NCBI RefSeq assembly: GCF_003675385.1
Contig: NZ_RCWZ01000007.1
Location: 1 to 64,000, forward strand
Length of the DNA: 64,000 bases
Reading direction: 5' to 3'
From: Mucilaginibacter kameinonensis
Lineage (GTDB): Bacteria; Bacteroidota; Bacteroidia; Sphingobacteriales; Sphingobacteriaceae
Made by a program: the position numbers and the translations under genes
In this document: piece by piece, positions 34,279-43,506 of the stretch
How the letters are laid out: each line of letters opens with the position of its first letter
Numbering within the stretch: the stretch's first letter is position 1
Notes under the pieces: generated by a model
Told to the model about the DNA's origin: nothing
Database searches by the model: none
Seen by the model: the letters and a program-made list of their open reading frames with translations, nothing else

Positions 34279-35469
34279 TTAGTCGTTTATTGCTTTTACA
34301 CCAGGTAATTCTTTACCTTCCATGTACTCCAGCAAAGCACCACCACCGGTTGATACGTAGCTTACCTCGTCGGTCATACCAAATTTGGCAACCGCAGCGG
34401 CAGAGTCGCCACCACCAATCAGTGAGAAAGCACCGTTTTCAGTAGCTTTAGCTACCGCTTCGGCAATGGCTTTAGTACCACCTAAAAATTTCTCCATTTC
34501 AAAAACACCCATTGGGCCGTTCCATAAAATGGTTTTTGATTCTTCAACTACTTTGCTGAATAAAGCAACAGTTTCAGGACCGATATCAAGACCCATCCAG
34601 TTATCTTTTATCTCGCCGGTTTTAGCAATATCTGTGTTGGCATCATTTGAGAAAGCATCGGCGATGATGTTATCTAAAGGCAATAGCAGGTTTACACCTT
34701 TGTCTTTAGCTTTTTGCCTTAAGCTCAATGCAAGATCAAGTTTATCCATCTCAACCAATGAAGTACCAATGTTACCACCATCAGCTTTAGCAAAGGTATA
34801 AGCCATACCACCACCAATGATCAGGTTATCAACTTTATCAAGCAAACGCTCAATCAGTTCAATTTTATCAGACACTTTTGAGCCACCCATAATAGCTGTA
34901 AACGGCTTAGGCGCATTGTTCAGGATCTTCTCGGCATTGTTCAACTCCGCGGCCATCAGGTAACCGAAGTATTTAGCTTCAGGGAAAAACTGGGCAATGA
35001 TAGCAGTTGAAGCATGCGCACGGTGAGCTGTACCGAATGCATCATTCACGTATACATCACCTAATTTTGATAATTTTTCGGCAAAGGCAACATCACCTTT
35101 TTCTTCTTCTTTGTAAAAACGAAGGTTCTCTAATAACAAAACTTCGCCATTACCAAGTGCTTTTGATTTTTCAACAGCCTGCTCGCCGATGCAATCATCA
35201 GCAAACTGAACCTGCTGACCAAGCAGATCTGATAAATGGGATACGATATGCTTTAAAGAATATTTATCAGTAGGACCATCTTTCGGTCTGCCAAGGTGCG
35301 ACATCAGGATAACTTTACCACCATCTTTTAATATTTTTTTAATGGTCGGCAAAGCAGCCGTCATACGGTTATCGTCGGTAATATTGAAATTCTCGTCAAG
35401 AGGCACGTTAAAATCAACCCTGATGAGGGCTTTTTTGCCGGCAAAACTAATTTGATCTATTGTTTTCAT
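34279..35469 (-). CDS. pgk: Phosphoglycerate kinase
   Basis: Glycolytic enzyme moving phosphate from 1,3-bisphosphoglycerate to ADP. I start at 35469 (MKTIDQISFAGKKALIRVDFNVPL); the frame is open 45 nt further upstream but the PGK fold begins here. Substrate-binding blocks RVDFNVPLD, LMSHLGRPK and the C-terminal nucleotide loop SLIGGGDSAAAVAKFG are intact. About 396 aa, normal. It has a dedicated terminator. The glycolytic partner gap lies nearby (36882-37889, same strand), but a GNAT gene and a lipoprotein gene separate them. Confidence 0.97.
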   Translation of the reverse strand: MKTIDQISFAGKKALIRVDFNVPLDENFNITDDNRMTAALPTIKKILKDGGKVILMSHLGRPKDGPTDKYSLKHIVSHLSDLLGQQVQFADDCIGEQAVEKSKALGNGEVLLLENLRFYKEEEKGDVAFAEKLSKLGDVYVNDAFGTAHRAHASTAIIAQFFPEAKYFGYLMAAELNNAEKILNNAPKPFTAIMGGSKVSDKIELIERLLDKVDNLIIGGGMAYTFAKADGGNIGTSLVEMDKLDLALSLRQKAKDKGVNLLLPLDNIIADAFSNDANTDIAKTGEIKDNWMGLDIGPETVALFSKVVEESKTILWNGPMGVFEMEKFLGGTKAIAEAVAKATENGAFSLIGGGDSAAAVAKFGMTDEVSYVSTGGGALLEYMEGKELPGVKAIND

Positions 35470-35570
35470 ATCTATTAAAGGGTCATTTGTTATGAACGGG
35501 CGCAAATTGAGCATTTTAATTCAAAATACTTAACTAAAATGGAAAAAAGCTGTTTCATTCCGCCGAAATT

Positions 35571-36005
35571 TCATCTTATTTTAACATACATTACATGATG
35601 AGGCCCTATGCCCGGAACCTCAAATTCGGGCGAAACAATCTCAAAGCCAAGGCCACTATAAAAGCGTATCGCGTTTTTACGGGCGTTGCACCAAAGGTAA
35701 TCTGCCTTTTGCCCCCGCAGGTATACCAGGGCAAAGTTAACCAGCTGGTTACCGAAACCTTTCCCCCTGTACTTTTCTATTGTTGCCATACCACGCAGCT
35801 GGTAGCCCACGCCATTAAATTCACCATAGCTTTGGGGGTGAAAAGAAGCCACACAGGCCAGCTCGTCATCAACAAAATAACCAAGGTGAAAATTGCCTTC
35901 AGTATTATCTGAAGGAAAACGGCATTCATCAAGGGTAAGTCTGCCCTCACGCAGCACTTCGTTGCGTACATGAAGCAACTCATCAACTTTAATAAACCTG
36001 ACCAT
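35571..36005 (-). CDS. GNAT family N-acetyltransferase
   Basis: Acetyltransferase of unknown substrate. I start at 36005 (MVRFIKVDELLHVRNEVLR) rather than the longer open frame, whose extra 35 residues have no family character. Motif A is LRGMATIEKYRGKGFGNQLV and motif B DYLWCNARKNAIRFYSGLGFEIV. About 144 aa. It sits between gap and pgk without sharing their function. Confidence 0.82.
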   Translation of the reverse strand: MVRFIKVDELLHVRNEVLREGRLTLDECRFPSDNTEGNFHLGYFVDDELACVASFHPQSYGEFNGVGYQLRGMATIEKYRGKGFGNQLVNFALVYLRGQKADYLWCNARKNAIRFYSGLGFEIVSPEFEVPGIGPHHVMYVKIR

Positions 36006-36203
36006 AGCCGCAAAATTGGCAAAATTCCCCGAATGGGGAATTTTTATCCCATAAAAATAATAACTGCAGGTTAATGTTTCGCTGCCTCGCCCACTAACCC
36101 CAACCTTCAATTAAAAGGATTTGCTTATTACTTACTATTAAACAAATCAGGAGTAAGGCATAGTTGTTGCCTCTGAAAGAAGAAAATTAGCAACACAACA
36201 AAA

Positions 36204-36866
36204 ATGAAAAAATATATTACCTACATTTTCCTTATCACCGTTTTCGCCAGCTGTAAAAAAACTGATATCGTACCCGAAGTAGCAAAAGGTGCTACTGGTG
36301 TAACTACGGGTACCAATACAGGCACAAACACCGGTTCAAATTCAGGTACCGACGGAGGCTCAAATACGGATACAAGCATTCCGGCAGCCGGTACAGTAAA
36401 GCTTGATATAACCGACCAGATAGTAACTACCAAGGTAAGCGACAATACGCTTTATCTAAATTATACCGAAACCGTTAATTTGATTCTAAACGCTGATGAT
36501 TATCAGAAGTCATCAGCAGTACATTTCAAGGAAGATTTTTCAAAATCAGGACTGGCCAATTTTGACTTTACTACTGTTAACAAAGATAACCAGGTAGCTA
36601 CTAACTATCTTGATGATAACCTTAACAATGTGGTTATAAAATCGGCTTCAACCTCAACTGTTAATGGTAAACAGCTTACCAAACTGGTATTAGAAAGGGC
36701 AATAAAATTTTCAAAAGCCTATAAACAGCAAGACCTTGCTATTGAAGCACAAAATGATATCCTAAAACAAACTACTGATGTGATTAGCTTTTCTTCATAC
36801 TATTATATGAACGGCAAAAACACAGATCCAACATCTGCAACCGCTAAAGTTGTTTACAATAAATAA
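36204..36866 (+). CDS. Putative lipoprotein with Thr/Gly/Asn-rich linker
   Basis: I do not recognise the family. A lipoprotein signal (MKKYITYIFLITVFASC, Cys17, then Lys-Lys-Thr-Asp) is followed by a low-complexity linker (about residues 30-57, TGTNTG-type repeats) and a folded part of about 150 residues with no motif I can name. It is probably an envelope protein on a tether. Its terminator lies inside the end of the convergent gap gene. 220 aa. Confidence 0.65.
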   Translation: MKKYITYIFLITVFASCKKTDIVPEVAKGATGVTTGTNTGTNTGSNSGTDGGSNTDTSIPAAGTVKLDITDQIVTTKVSDNTLYLNYTETVNLILNADDYQKSSAVHFKEDFSKSGLANFDFTTVNKDNQVATNYLDDNLNNVVIKSASTSTVNGKQLTKLVLERAIKFSKAYKQQDLAIEAQNDILKQTTDVISFSSYYYMNGKNTDPTSATAKVVYNK

Positions 36867-36872
36867 TTGCAG

Positions 36873-36899
36873 GCAGCCGGCTTAGGCCGGCTGCTTTTT
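36873..36899 (+). terminator. Terminator embedded in the 3' end of gap
   Basis: GCAGCCGGC (36873-36881), loop TTAG and GCCGGCTGC (36886-36894), followed by TTTTT. It starts 7 nt after the lipoprotein stop codon. The right arm and T-run are the codons for the last residues (KKQPA) of the convergent gap gene. Confidence 0.88.
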
Positions 36900-37889
36900 C
36901 AATTCGGCTATCTGAACTACCAGATCGGCCAATCGGCTGCTGTAGCCCATTTCATTATCATACCAGCCAACAACTTTTACAAGCCCTCCTACTATAGAGG
37001 TTAGTTGCGCATCAAAAACGCAGCTATGCGGGTTATCCAGTATATCTGTTGACACAATCGGATCTTCAGTATATTCCAGTACGTTTTTCATTGGCCCATC
37101 AGCCGCCTGTTTAAAAGCCTCGTTAATTTCGTTTATGGTAGGTTGCTTTTTAAGGCTGCAGGTGAAATCTGTTAACGAACCATTAAGCACCGGTACACGA
37201 ATGCCGGCACCACCCAGCCGTCCATCCAAATGAGGGAATATAGCTGTTATGGCTTTGGCAGCGCCTGTGGTTGTAGGTATGATAGAGGCAGATGCGGCAC
37301 GTGCCCGTCTGAGGTCTTTATGTGGCGCGTCATGCAGGTTCTGATCGCCGGTCATGGAATGCACAGTCGTAATATAACCATCAATAATACCCCAGTTTTC
37401 GTCAAGGATTTTCACCATCGCGGCAACGTTGTTGGTTGTGCATGAAGCGTTTGACAATATCGGCGACTGAAGGTCAACCTGGCCGTCATTCACTGCAAGT
37501 ACAACAGTAGGTACATTTTTATCGGTTGATGGGGCAGATATAATAACCTGCCGCGCTCCGGCAGTTAAATGAGCTTCAGCGCCTTTTCTGGAAGTAAATT
37601 TACCGGTAGATTCGATAACCAGATCGATATCCAGTGCTTTCCAGGGTAGGTTAAGCGGGTCACGCTCGGCAAGTACCTGTATGTGGTTACCGTTAATGAT
37701 AAGGCCGTTATCATCAGCGCTAACCTCGCCTTTAAATCCGCGGTGAACAGAATCATACTTAAATAAATGGGCAAGAGTTTGCGTGTCGGTAAGGTCATTT
37801 ATAGCAACCACCTGTATTTCGGGATGCGATAGAATGTTCCTTAAAAATATGCGGCCAATGCGGCCAAACCCGTTTATAGCTATCTTCAT
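36882..37889 (-). CDS. gap: Glyceraldehyde-3-phosphate dehydrogenase (type I)
   Basis: NAD-dependent glycolytic enzyme. The Rossmann start KIAINGFGRIGRIFLRNIL, the active-site SNASCTTNNVAAM (catalytic Cys near residue 149) and the WYDNEMGYSSRLADLV block are intact. 335 aa, normal length. Its last five codons overlap the terminator of the convergent lipoprotein gene. A TAACTTTG -7 element lies 20-28 nt upstream. Single gene. Confidence 0.96.
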   Translation of the reverse strand: MKIAINGFGRIGRIFLRNILSHPEIQVVAINDLTDTQTLAHLFKYDSVHRGFKGEVSADDNGLIINGNHIQVLAERDPLNLPWKALDIDLVIESTGKFTSRKGAEAHLTAGARQVIISAPSTDKNVPTVVLAVNDGQVDLQSPILSNASCTTNNVAAMVKILDENWGIIDGYITTVHSMTGDQNLHDAPHKDLRRARAASASIIPTTTGAAKAITAIFPHLDGRLGGAGIRVPVLNGSLTDFTCSLKKQPTINEINEAFKQAADGPMKNVLEYTEDPIVSTDILDNPHSCVFDAQLTSIVGGLVKVVGWYDNEMGYSSRLADLVVQIAELKKQPA

Positions 37890-37909
37890 TGCAAAGTATT
37901 ATAGTGCAA

Positions 37910-37917
37910 CAAAGTTA
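37910..37917 (-). promoter_or_regulatory. Probable -7 promoter element of gap
   Basis: On the minus strand TAACTTTG matches TAnnTTTG exactly. No TTG/TTTG stands at the expected -33 distance, so the call rests on the -7 box and its position close to the start codon. Confidence 0.5.
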
Positions 37918-37979
37918 ATGAAGATGGATGGTTAATTTCCAGGTTTGTATGATTACTACCTGCAGCTTACAATTGAGCA

Positions 37980-39083
37980 TCAATCGCCAAAATTGCGGAA
38001 CATCAGGAACCCGCGTCTTTTTAAACGGATAAAATAGGTAATTGCCCAGTTAAAGGATAGCGATAATAAAAATATCAATACGATAAGCAAGGAGTTATTT
38101 AAACCATTGAAAATTAACACCATTACTATCGAAACAAGGTTCAGGCACGCTAAAACCATAGTGGTTTGCAAATGTGTTAAACCAATTTTTAATATGCGGT
38201 GATGGATATGGTTCCTGTCGGCATCAAACGGCGATTTTCCGTTTAAGATACGGATAGTAAAAACCCTTAGCGTATCAAAAACAGGGCCTATAAGTATGGC
38301 AACAATTAAGGCCGGAGCGGTATATATAAAAGGTAATTTAACGGTTGAGATCTTACTTAACTCAATAAATTTAATAGCCATTACTGCCGTTACCAGGCCG
38401 ATAAGCAGGGCTCCGGTATCACCCATAAATATTTTAGCGGGTGTAATATTAAAACGTAAAAAACCAAGTACCGCCCCCACCATAGCAAGTGAAATTGCCG
38501 CCAGCTCGTACTGTTGCATATAAATAAACAGCGCAGCAAAAGTACTGTTGGCAATAATGCCGGTTGTTGCAGCCAGTCCGTCAATACCATCAATAAGGTT
38601 AAATGAATTGATGACAAGCATAATAACCAATATAGACAGTATTACACTCGGAATATATGGCAGGGCAAAAATATCAAACACACCATACATGCTGCTGATC
38701 CGGATATCTCCGGGAATAACCAATATAGCGGCAACTACAAACTGGATCAAGAACTTTGTACTGGAATTAACTCCCGACAAGTCATCCTTTAATCCCATGG
38801 CAAACAAAATGATACAAGCTGTTAGCAGGTAACTAACCGGCAGCGCTTTATCAATGATGCTGAACAGTAAAGCGGTAATGGTAAAACTCACAAAAATAGC
38901 CACACCACCCAAACGCGGAATACCCTGATCATGCTGTTTCCTGAAATGGCCAACATCATCATACAAATGGCGGGCACGCGCAACATGTAAAATTGAGGGT
39001 ATACATAGTAGTGTTACCAGTGTTGAAAATACGACTATGAGCACATTATAAACAAAATGATAAGAGCGTAGAAATTCAAGCAT
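37980..39083 (-). CDS. Undecaprenyl-phosphate sugar-1-phosphate transferase (WecA/TagO family)
   Basis: Polytopic membrane enzyme that starts a surface glycan by moving a HexNAc-1-phosphate to undecaprenyl phosphate. Motifs: the Asp-Asp of AMGLKDDLSG, NSFNLIDGIDGLAATTG, FMGDTGALLIG and the C-terminal His cluster RNHIHHRILKIG, which is diagnostic of the WecA/TagO branch as opposed to MraY. About ten membrane segments, 367 aa. A WcaF-like acetyltransferase and a large membrane protein lie next door on the other strand, which suggests an envelope-polysaccharide neighbourhood. Confidence 0.9.
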   Translation of the reverse strand: MLEFLRSYHFVYNVLIVVFSTLVTLLCIPSILHVARARHLYDDVGHFRKQHDQGIPRLGGVAIFVSFTITALLFSIIDKALPVSYLLTACIILFAMGLKDDLSGVNSSTKFLIQFVVAAILVIPGDIRISSMYGVFDIFALPYIPSVILSILVIMLVINSFNLIDGIDGLAATTGIIANSTFAALFIYMQQYELAAISLAMVGAVLGFLRFNITPAKIFMGDTGALLIGLVTAVMAIKFIELSKISTVKLPFIYTAPALIVAILIGPVFDTLRVFTIRILNGKSPFDADRNHIHHRILKIGLTHLQTTMVLACLNLVSIVMVLIFNGLNNSLLIVLIFLLSLSFNWAITYFIRLKRRGFLMFRNFGD

Positions 39084-39431
39084 ATGCTATAAATGTGTTT
39101 TAGTGACCGGTCTATTCATTTAGGGGTTTACAACGCATTTATACGGAGATGGCCGTAAAAGGTTAACTAATGATTAAAATAATTGAGATTTTTCCAGTAA
39201 CAACTTTAATACTGTAGCTAAATGGTAAAGCACACCGTCCGGGCAATGCTTTCAAATCAAACCTCAACGCAGTTTACTAAATTCCTATTATCTAATCCGC
39301 CACCTGCATTCCTTTATGAATTTGTTAACAAAGCATATTGCCATCATACCACTTTTAATATTATTCCCTGCAAAATTATAGCGCTTAGCCTGTATATTTG
39401 GACTAAATGTACGATAAGCTTACCGGCGCAG

Positions 39432-39983
39432 ATGCTAAAAACTGACCTTTCAATCTATAATAACTATCCTTATAATCCCGGCGGCAATGCTTTAAAACGT
39501 ATTTTATGGTATTATTTTAATGCTGTATTTTTTAAAACCAGCATTATACCTTCAAGCGCATTTAAGGTATTTTGCCTGAAACTGTTTGGAGCACGGATAG
39601 GTAAGCACGTTACTATTAAACCTTGCGTAAATATTAAATATCCATGGAACCTCCGTATAGGCGATGAAACCTGGGTTGGCGAAAACGTATGGATAGATAG
39701 CCTGGTGCTGATTGATATCGGGGCAAATGTATGCTTGTCGCAGGGGGCGATATTGTTGACCGGCAGCCACAATTACAAAAGAAAATCCTTTGACTTGATA
39801 ACCAAAGGCATAATTTTGGAGGATGGTGTGTGGATCTGTGCCGGGGCCATGGTAAACCCGGGCATAACAGCGGCATCGCACGCGGTACTTACCAGTGGCT
39901 CCATCGCCACAAACAATCTTGACGCGTACGGTATTTACCAGGGTAATCCCGCGATAAAGATCCGGACACGCGAAATCAGTTAA
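39432..39983 (+). CDS. WcaF-like O-acetyltransferase (left-handed beta-helix)
   Basis: Hexapeptide-repeat acetyltransferase of the type that acetylates exopolysaccharide sugars such as colanic acid. I start at 39432 (MLKTDLSIYNNYPYNPGGN), the conserved WcaF beginning; the open frame extends 210 nt upstream without family character. Repeats run from GARIGKHVTIKPCVNIKYP through IDIGANVCLSQGAILLTGSHN, where the catalytic His lies, to GIYQGNPAIKIR. 183 aa. It is followed 28 nt later by a membrane protein gene, probably co-transcribed. Confidence 0.87.
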   Translation: MLKTDLSIYNNYPYNPGGNALKRILWYYFNAVFFKTSIIPSSAFKVFCLKLFGARIGKHVTIKPCVNIKYPWNLRIGDETWVGENVWIDSLVLIDIGANVCLSQGAILLTGSHNYKRKSFDLITKGIILEDGVWICAGAMVNPGITAASHAVLTSGSIATNNLDAYGIYQGNPAIKIRTREIS

Positions 39984-40011
39984 CTATACATCATCTGCTT
40001 AAAATAACTAT

Positions 40012-41583
40012 ATGCTGAAACAAAAACTACAAGCCCACCAAATCATTCTATTGGTTGTCAGCGGGATTGTTTTCATTATGGGCGTCATGCTGATCATCGC
40101 CCCGGCAGCCATCTACCCTGACCCAAGCAAAGGCTTCCAGGTAATGCGCTCGATGGAACTGGGCTCGGCTTTTAATATCAGTGTAAAACCCAACCAAAAC
40201 GATATCAGCAAAAACACATCTGAATTTTTAGCATGGTGGTCACCGGGGCAATACCTGGTACCTTATTTTTTTAAGCTGATTTTTGGTGTTAATACCGGGC
40301 GTGCTTCCTCTATAGTAACCCTGTTATTTTCGTTATCGGGAATTTTTGGCTTTTACTACTTCTTTAAAAAGGCCGGCTTTACGCCTATGATATCGGCCTT
40401 AAGCGTGCTGTTCATATTTATCCAGGTATCGTTTTTTACGCCTTATGTATTTTATAACGGAGGTGAGGTATTGCTTTTAGGGTATACAGGCTGGTTTTTA
40501 TACGGATGCGTAGCCTTTGAAAAAATCAGTTTGAAAATGGCGGTATTCCTGTTTACTGCCGGCATCATTGGCTTTATTTGTAAATCATCATTTTTATGGA
40601 TGCTGGCCGCCGCCTGTTGCTTTTTATGGATCAGGTTTTCCATAGGAACAAAAGACCTTGCTACCTGGATAAAAAACGGCATCTGGATAGGTATCCCCGC
40701 GATACTTTCATTACTTACCATCAATCATTTTTACCTTTCTAAGGGCGGCAACCCATCAACAGTACACGGGAGCGTCAAGCTGGCCTGGGAAACTTTTGGC
40801 TTTCCGCTGGCATCGCCAATATTAACAGCCTTTTCTATAGATGATTTAACCAACGGATTGCTGTTCCATGACGATACGCCTATGTTCTCCTACGTTTGGG
40901 GTGTAATAATTGTCTTGGTTTGCGCTTTATTGAGCATTTTATTGATCAGGTTTGTTGTGAAAAAAGTACCGTACAAACACTACGCACTGCTATTAACAGT
41001 GTTTTATGTGGTAGCGGTGCTGTTTTTTGGGCAATCATTCCTGAGGCAGGCCAATATCTCATACGAGGCAAGGCACTTAAGATTAATAGGACTTATTGCC
41101 GCTCCGGGCATCATTTACCTGGTAAGCGAACTGCAAAGAGGCTTCAAATACCTGTTTTATTTTGTGTGCTTTGTAATAGCCTATTCAAGCTATAAATATT
41201 TTGTACCGAGCTATTTCCAAAATAAAAATATCAGCGCGAGAGGGTATTCAGGAATAGCGCAGCTTTTTATTGACCAGCCATCGTTAAATTACATCCGCAA
41301 TCTGGATAAACAAAACACCAATGCCATTTTTGTATTTAACAGCCCTGACCTTAGCCTGGAGATTGAACATAACCGTACCATAACGGTTGAAGATATCGGC
41401 CCCGAAGTAGCAATTGATTATGATGATTATGTATACAAAGGCCACGCCGGCCCGTTATACATTGTGTTGCCATCCAATTATCTCGGCCCAAAATCAACCA
41501 TTATGCGCAAATGCTTTCCGGGATATAAGGGCTTTAAAATGACGATGCTGAGTAACGATTATATTTTGTGGGAAGCTAAATAA
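40012..41583 (+). CDS. Polytopic membrane protein, possibly a GT-C-type glycosyltransferase
   Basis: I do not recognise a named family. About 11-12 hydrophobic segments spread over 523 aa, with a first extracytoplasmic loop after residue 35 (IYPDPSKGFQVMRSM) that contains acidic residues and a conserved-looking FLAWWSPGQYLVPY. That layout resembles GT-C glycosyltransferases using polyprenyl-linked sugars. The C-terminal about 100 residues are soluble. It follows a WcaF-like acetyltransferase, which supports an envelope-glycan role. The 3' end overlaps convergent obgE by 8 nt. Confidence 0.6.
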   Translation: MLKQKLQAHQIILLVVSGIVFIMGVMLIIAPAAIYPDPSKGFQVMRSMELGSAFNISVKPNQNDISKNTSEFLAWWSPGQYLVPYFFKLIFGVNTGRASSIVTLLFSLSGIFGFYYFFKKAGFTPMISALSVLFIFIQVSFFTPYVFYNGGEVLLLGYTGWFLYGCVAFEKISLKMAVFLFTAGIIGFICKSSFLWMLAAACCFLWIRFSIGTKDLATWIKNGIWIGIPAILSLLTINHFYLSKGGNPSTVHGSVKLAWETFGFPLASPILTAFSIDDLTNGLLFHDDTPMFSYVWGVIIVLVCALLSILLIRFVVKKVPYKHYALLLTVFYVVAVLFFGQSFLRQANISYEARHLRLIGLIAAPGIIYLVSELQRGFKYLFYFVCFVIAYSSYKYFVPSYFQNKNISARGYSGIAQLFIDQPSLNYIRNLDKQNTNAIFVFNSPDLSLEIEHNRTITVEDIGPEVAIDYDDYVYKGHAGPLYIVLPSNYLGPKSTIMRKCFPGYKGFKMTMLSNDYILWEAK

Positions 41584-42583
41584 CGCTGGCATTGATCTCT
41601 TTCCAAAGGAGGTCTTTTAGCTGATCGATATTTTTCTGGGCCACAGATGATATAAATACAAAGGGTATGCCATCAGGGATCTCCTTTTTCATTTCGGCCT
41701 GCAGTTCATCATCAAGCATATCGGTTTTGGTTACAGCCAGCACACGGGGCTTGTGCATTAGTTCGGGGTTGTATTCTTCCAATTCGCGCAGTAATATGTC
41801 ATACTCTTCTTTGATGCTACGTGATGTATCGGCAGGTACCATAAACAACAATACCGAGTTACGTTCGATATGTCTTAAAAACCGAAGTCCTAAACCTTTT
41901 CCCTGCGATGCACCTTCAATAATGCCCGGGATATCGGCCATTACAAAGGAACGGCCTCCGCGGTATGATACGATACCCAAATTAGGCACCAGCGTAGTAA
42001 AAGCATAATCGGCAATTTCGGGCTTAGCAGCAGAAACTACCGAAAGCAGGGTTGATTTACCCGCATTCGGGAAACCTACCAAACCAACATCGGCCAATAC
42101 TTTAAGCTCAAGGATATTCCAGTCTTCACGGCCATCTTCGCCGGGTTGGGCAAAACGGGGTGTTTGTAGTGTTGATGTTTTAAAATGCCAGTTACCTAAA
42201 CCGCCACGGCCACCCGGAGTAAGAATTTTTGTTTCGCCGTCTTGCGTTATCTCAAAAAGCACTTCGCCGGTTTCGGCATTTTTCACGGTTGTACCAAGGG
42301 GCACTTCCAATATCTCGTCGCGACCGGTTTTGCCCGAACGTAATGAGCTACCTCCCGAATCGCCATCACCTGCAATTACGTGTTTACGATATTTGAGGTG
42401 CAACATAGTCCATAGCTGGGCGTTACCTTTAACAATAACGTGCCCGCCCCTGCCGCCGTCACCGCCATCAGGACCACCTTTTGAAGTTAATATATCACGG
42501 TGCAAATGGGCAGAACCGGCACCTCCGTGGCCCGAGCGGCAACAGATTTTTACATAATCAACAAAATTTGAACCCTGAGACAT
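41576..42583 (-). CDS. obgE: GTPase ObgE/CgtA
   Basis: Essential GTPase involved in late 50S ribosome assembly and stress signalling. The glycine-rich Obg domain (GGPDGGDGGRGGHVIVKG and GGRGGLGNWHFKTST) fills residues 1-158. The G domain follows with P-loop GFPNAGKST (170-178), ADIPGIIEGASQGKGLG and TKTD. There is no C-terminal OCT extension. 335 aa. The downstream end overlaps the convergent membrane-protein gene by 8 nt. Confidence 0.96.
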   Translation of the reverse strand: MSQGSNFVDYVKICCRSGHGGAGSAHLHRDILTSKGGPDGGDGGRGGHVIVKGNAQLWTMLHLKYRKHVIAGDGDSGGSSLRSGKTGRDEILEVPLGTTVKNAETGEVLFEITQDGETKILTPGGRGGLGNWHFKTSTLQTPRFAQPGEDGREDWNILELKVLADVGLVGFPNAGKSTLLSVVSAAKPEIADYAFTTLVPNLGIVSYRGGRSFVMADIPGIIEGASQGKGLGLRFLRHIERNSVLLFMVPADTSRSIKEEYDILLRELEEYNPELMHKPRVLAVTKTDMLDDELQAEMKKEIPDGIPFVFISSVAQKNIDQLKDLLWKEINASVI

Positions 42584-42601
42584 AATTTTTGATTTAGACG
42601 G

Positions 42602-42697
42602 AAAGTCCGAAAGTCAGTAAAGTCCGCAAAATTAAGAATTTTTAACGTTCCTAACTTGCGGACTTTACTGACTTTCGGTCTTAAGACTTTAAGACTA
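42602..42697. repeat. Inverted array with 23-bp perfect arms in the adk-obgE gap
   Basis: A 23-bp arm (42607-42629) is exactly complementary to 42656-42678 with a 26-nt spacer. Each arm is itself a short array: AAAGTC recurs at 42602, 42610 and 42619, and on the other side GACTTT-type units continue at 42661, 42670, 42678, 42685 and 42693 (7-9 nt apart). The last unit contains the adk stop codon (42695-42697). Confidence 0.88.
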
Positions 42698-43273
42698 TTT
42701 TTTATATGATTCGTTTACATCAACAATTTCAGCGAAGATCTCATTAACCGAGCCCACACCGTTTATACTTGTAAACTTATGTTGTTGTTGATAAAAACCA
42801 GCTACAGGAGCGGTTTTATCATTGTATTCTTTAATTCGTTTGCGGATCACTTCGGGATTGGCATCATCCGGGCGACCAGATTCTTTACCACGCTCCAACA
42901 AGCGGCGCTCCAATTCATCATCACCAACTTCAAGTGCTATCATACCCGAAATGGCAGATTCTTTTGATTCCAGTAATTGATCTAAAGCTTCGGCCTGCGC
43001 AACTGTACGCGGGAAGCCGTCAAAAATAAAACCCTTAGCGTCTTTGTTAGCGTCAAGCTTATTGCTGATCATGCCAATAACTACAGCATCCGGAACGAGT
43101 TTTCCGTCGTCCATCAGTTTTTTGGCTTCCAAACCTAACTCAGTACCTTGTGCAATTTCGCCACGTAACAAATCTCCAGTTGAAAGGTGGATCAAATCGT
43201 ATTTTTCAATAAGTTTTTTCGATTGAGTACCTTTCCCGGCTCCGGGAGGGCCAAACAAAACCAGATTTAGCAT
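42695..43273 (-). CDS. adk: Adenylate kinase
   Basis: Interconverts ATP + AMP and two ADP. The P-loop GPPGAGKGTQSKKL (residues 8-21), the AMP-binding STGDLLRGEI, the GFPRTVAQAE block and the lid-region RLLERGKESGRPDD are clear. 192 aa corresponds to a short-lid form. It follows a tRNA-Arg gene on the same strand, separated by a hairpin only 16 nt before the adk start. The 3' end runs into an inverted repeat array. Confidence 0.96.
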   Translation of the reverse strand: MLNLVLFGPPGAGKGTQSKKLIEKYDLIHLSTGDLLRGEIAQGTELGLEAKKLMDDGKLVPDAVVIGMISNKLDANKDAKGFIFDGFPRTVAQAEALDQLLESKESAISGMIALEVGDDELERRLLERGKESGRPDDANPEVIRKRIKEYNDKTAPVAGFYQQQHKFTSINGVGSVNEIFAEIVDVNESYKK

Positions 43274-43289
43274 GCTCTTGATAAATTAA

Positions 43290-43319
43290 AAGCCTTTCGG
43301 TAATACAACAGAAAGGCTT
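43290..43319 (-). terminator. Hairpin between tRNA-Arg and adk
   Basis: AAGCCTTTC (43290-43298) pairs with GAAAGGCTT (43311-43319). On the minus strand a TTTTAATTTA tract follows. It looks like the tRNA terminator, but because adk starts 16 nt later it could also be an attenuator for read-through into adk. Confidence 0.75.
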
Positions 43320-43370
43320 ACAGTTAATTTGCACCTGCGGTGGAAAAATCCCGGGCTGCAGGCTTTGTTG

Positions 43371-43444
43371 TGCACTCGAAGGGAGTCGAACCCCTAACCT
43401 TCTGATCCGTAGTCAGATGCTCTATCCAATTGAGCTACGAGTGC
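43371..43444 (-). tRNA. tRNA-Arg (anticodon ACG)
   Basis: A complete cloverleaf reads on the minus strand. The acceptor stem is GCACTCG/CGAGTGC with discriminator A. The D arm GCTC...GAGC, anticodon stem TCTGA/TCAGA with loop CTACGGA (anticodon ACG), and T arm AGGGG-TTCGACT-CCCTT follow. 74 nt; the CCA end is not encoded. ACG is normally edited to ICG and reads CGU/CGC/CGA. Confidence 0.96.
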
Positions 43445-43506
43445 CTGTTCCGAAATGGAATGCAAAGATAGGTTTTAAAACTTTCGTTGCAAATTTTTAT
43501 TCAAAA

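Noticed and set aside
39222..39431. N-terminal extension of the WcaF-like gene
   Set aside because: The conserved family start (MLKTDLSIYNN) lies at 39432; upstream residues show no family resemblance.
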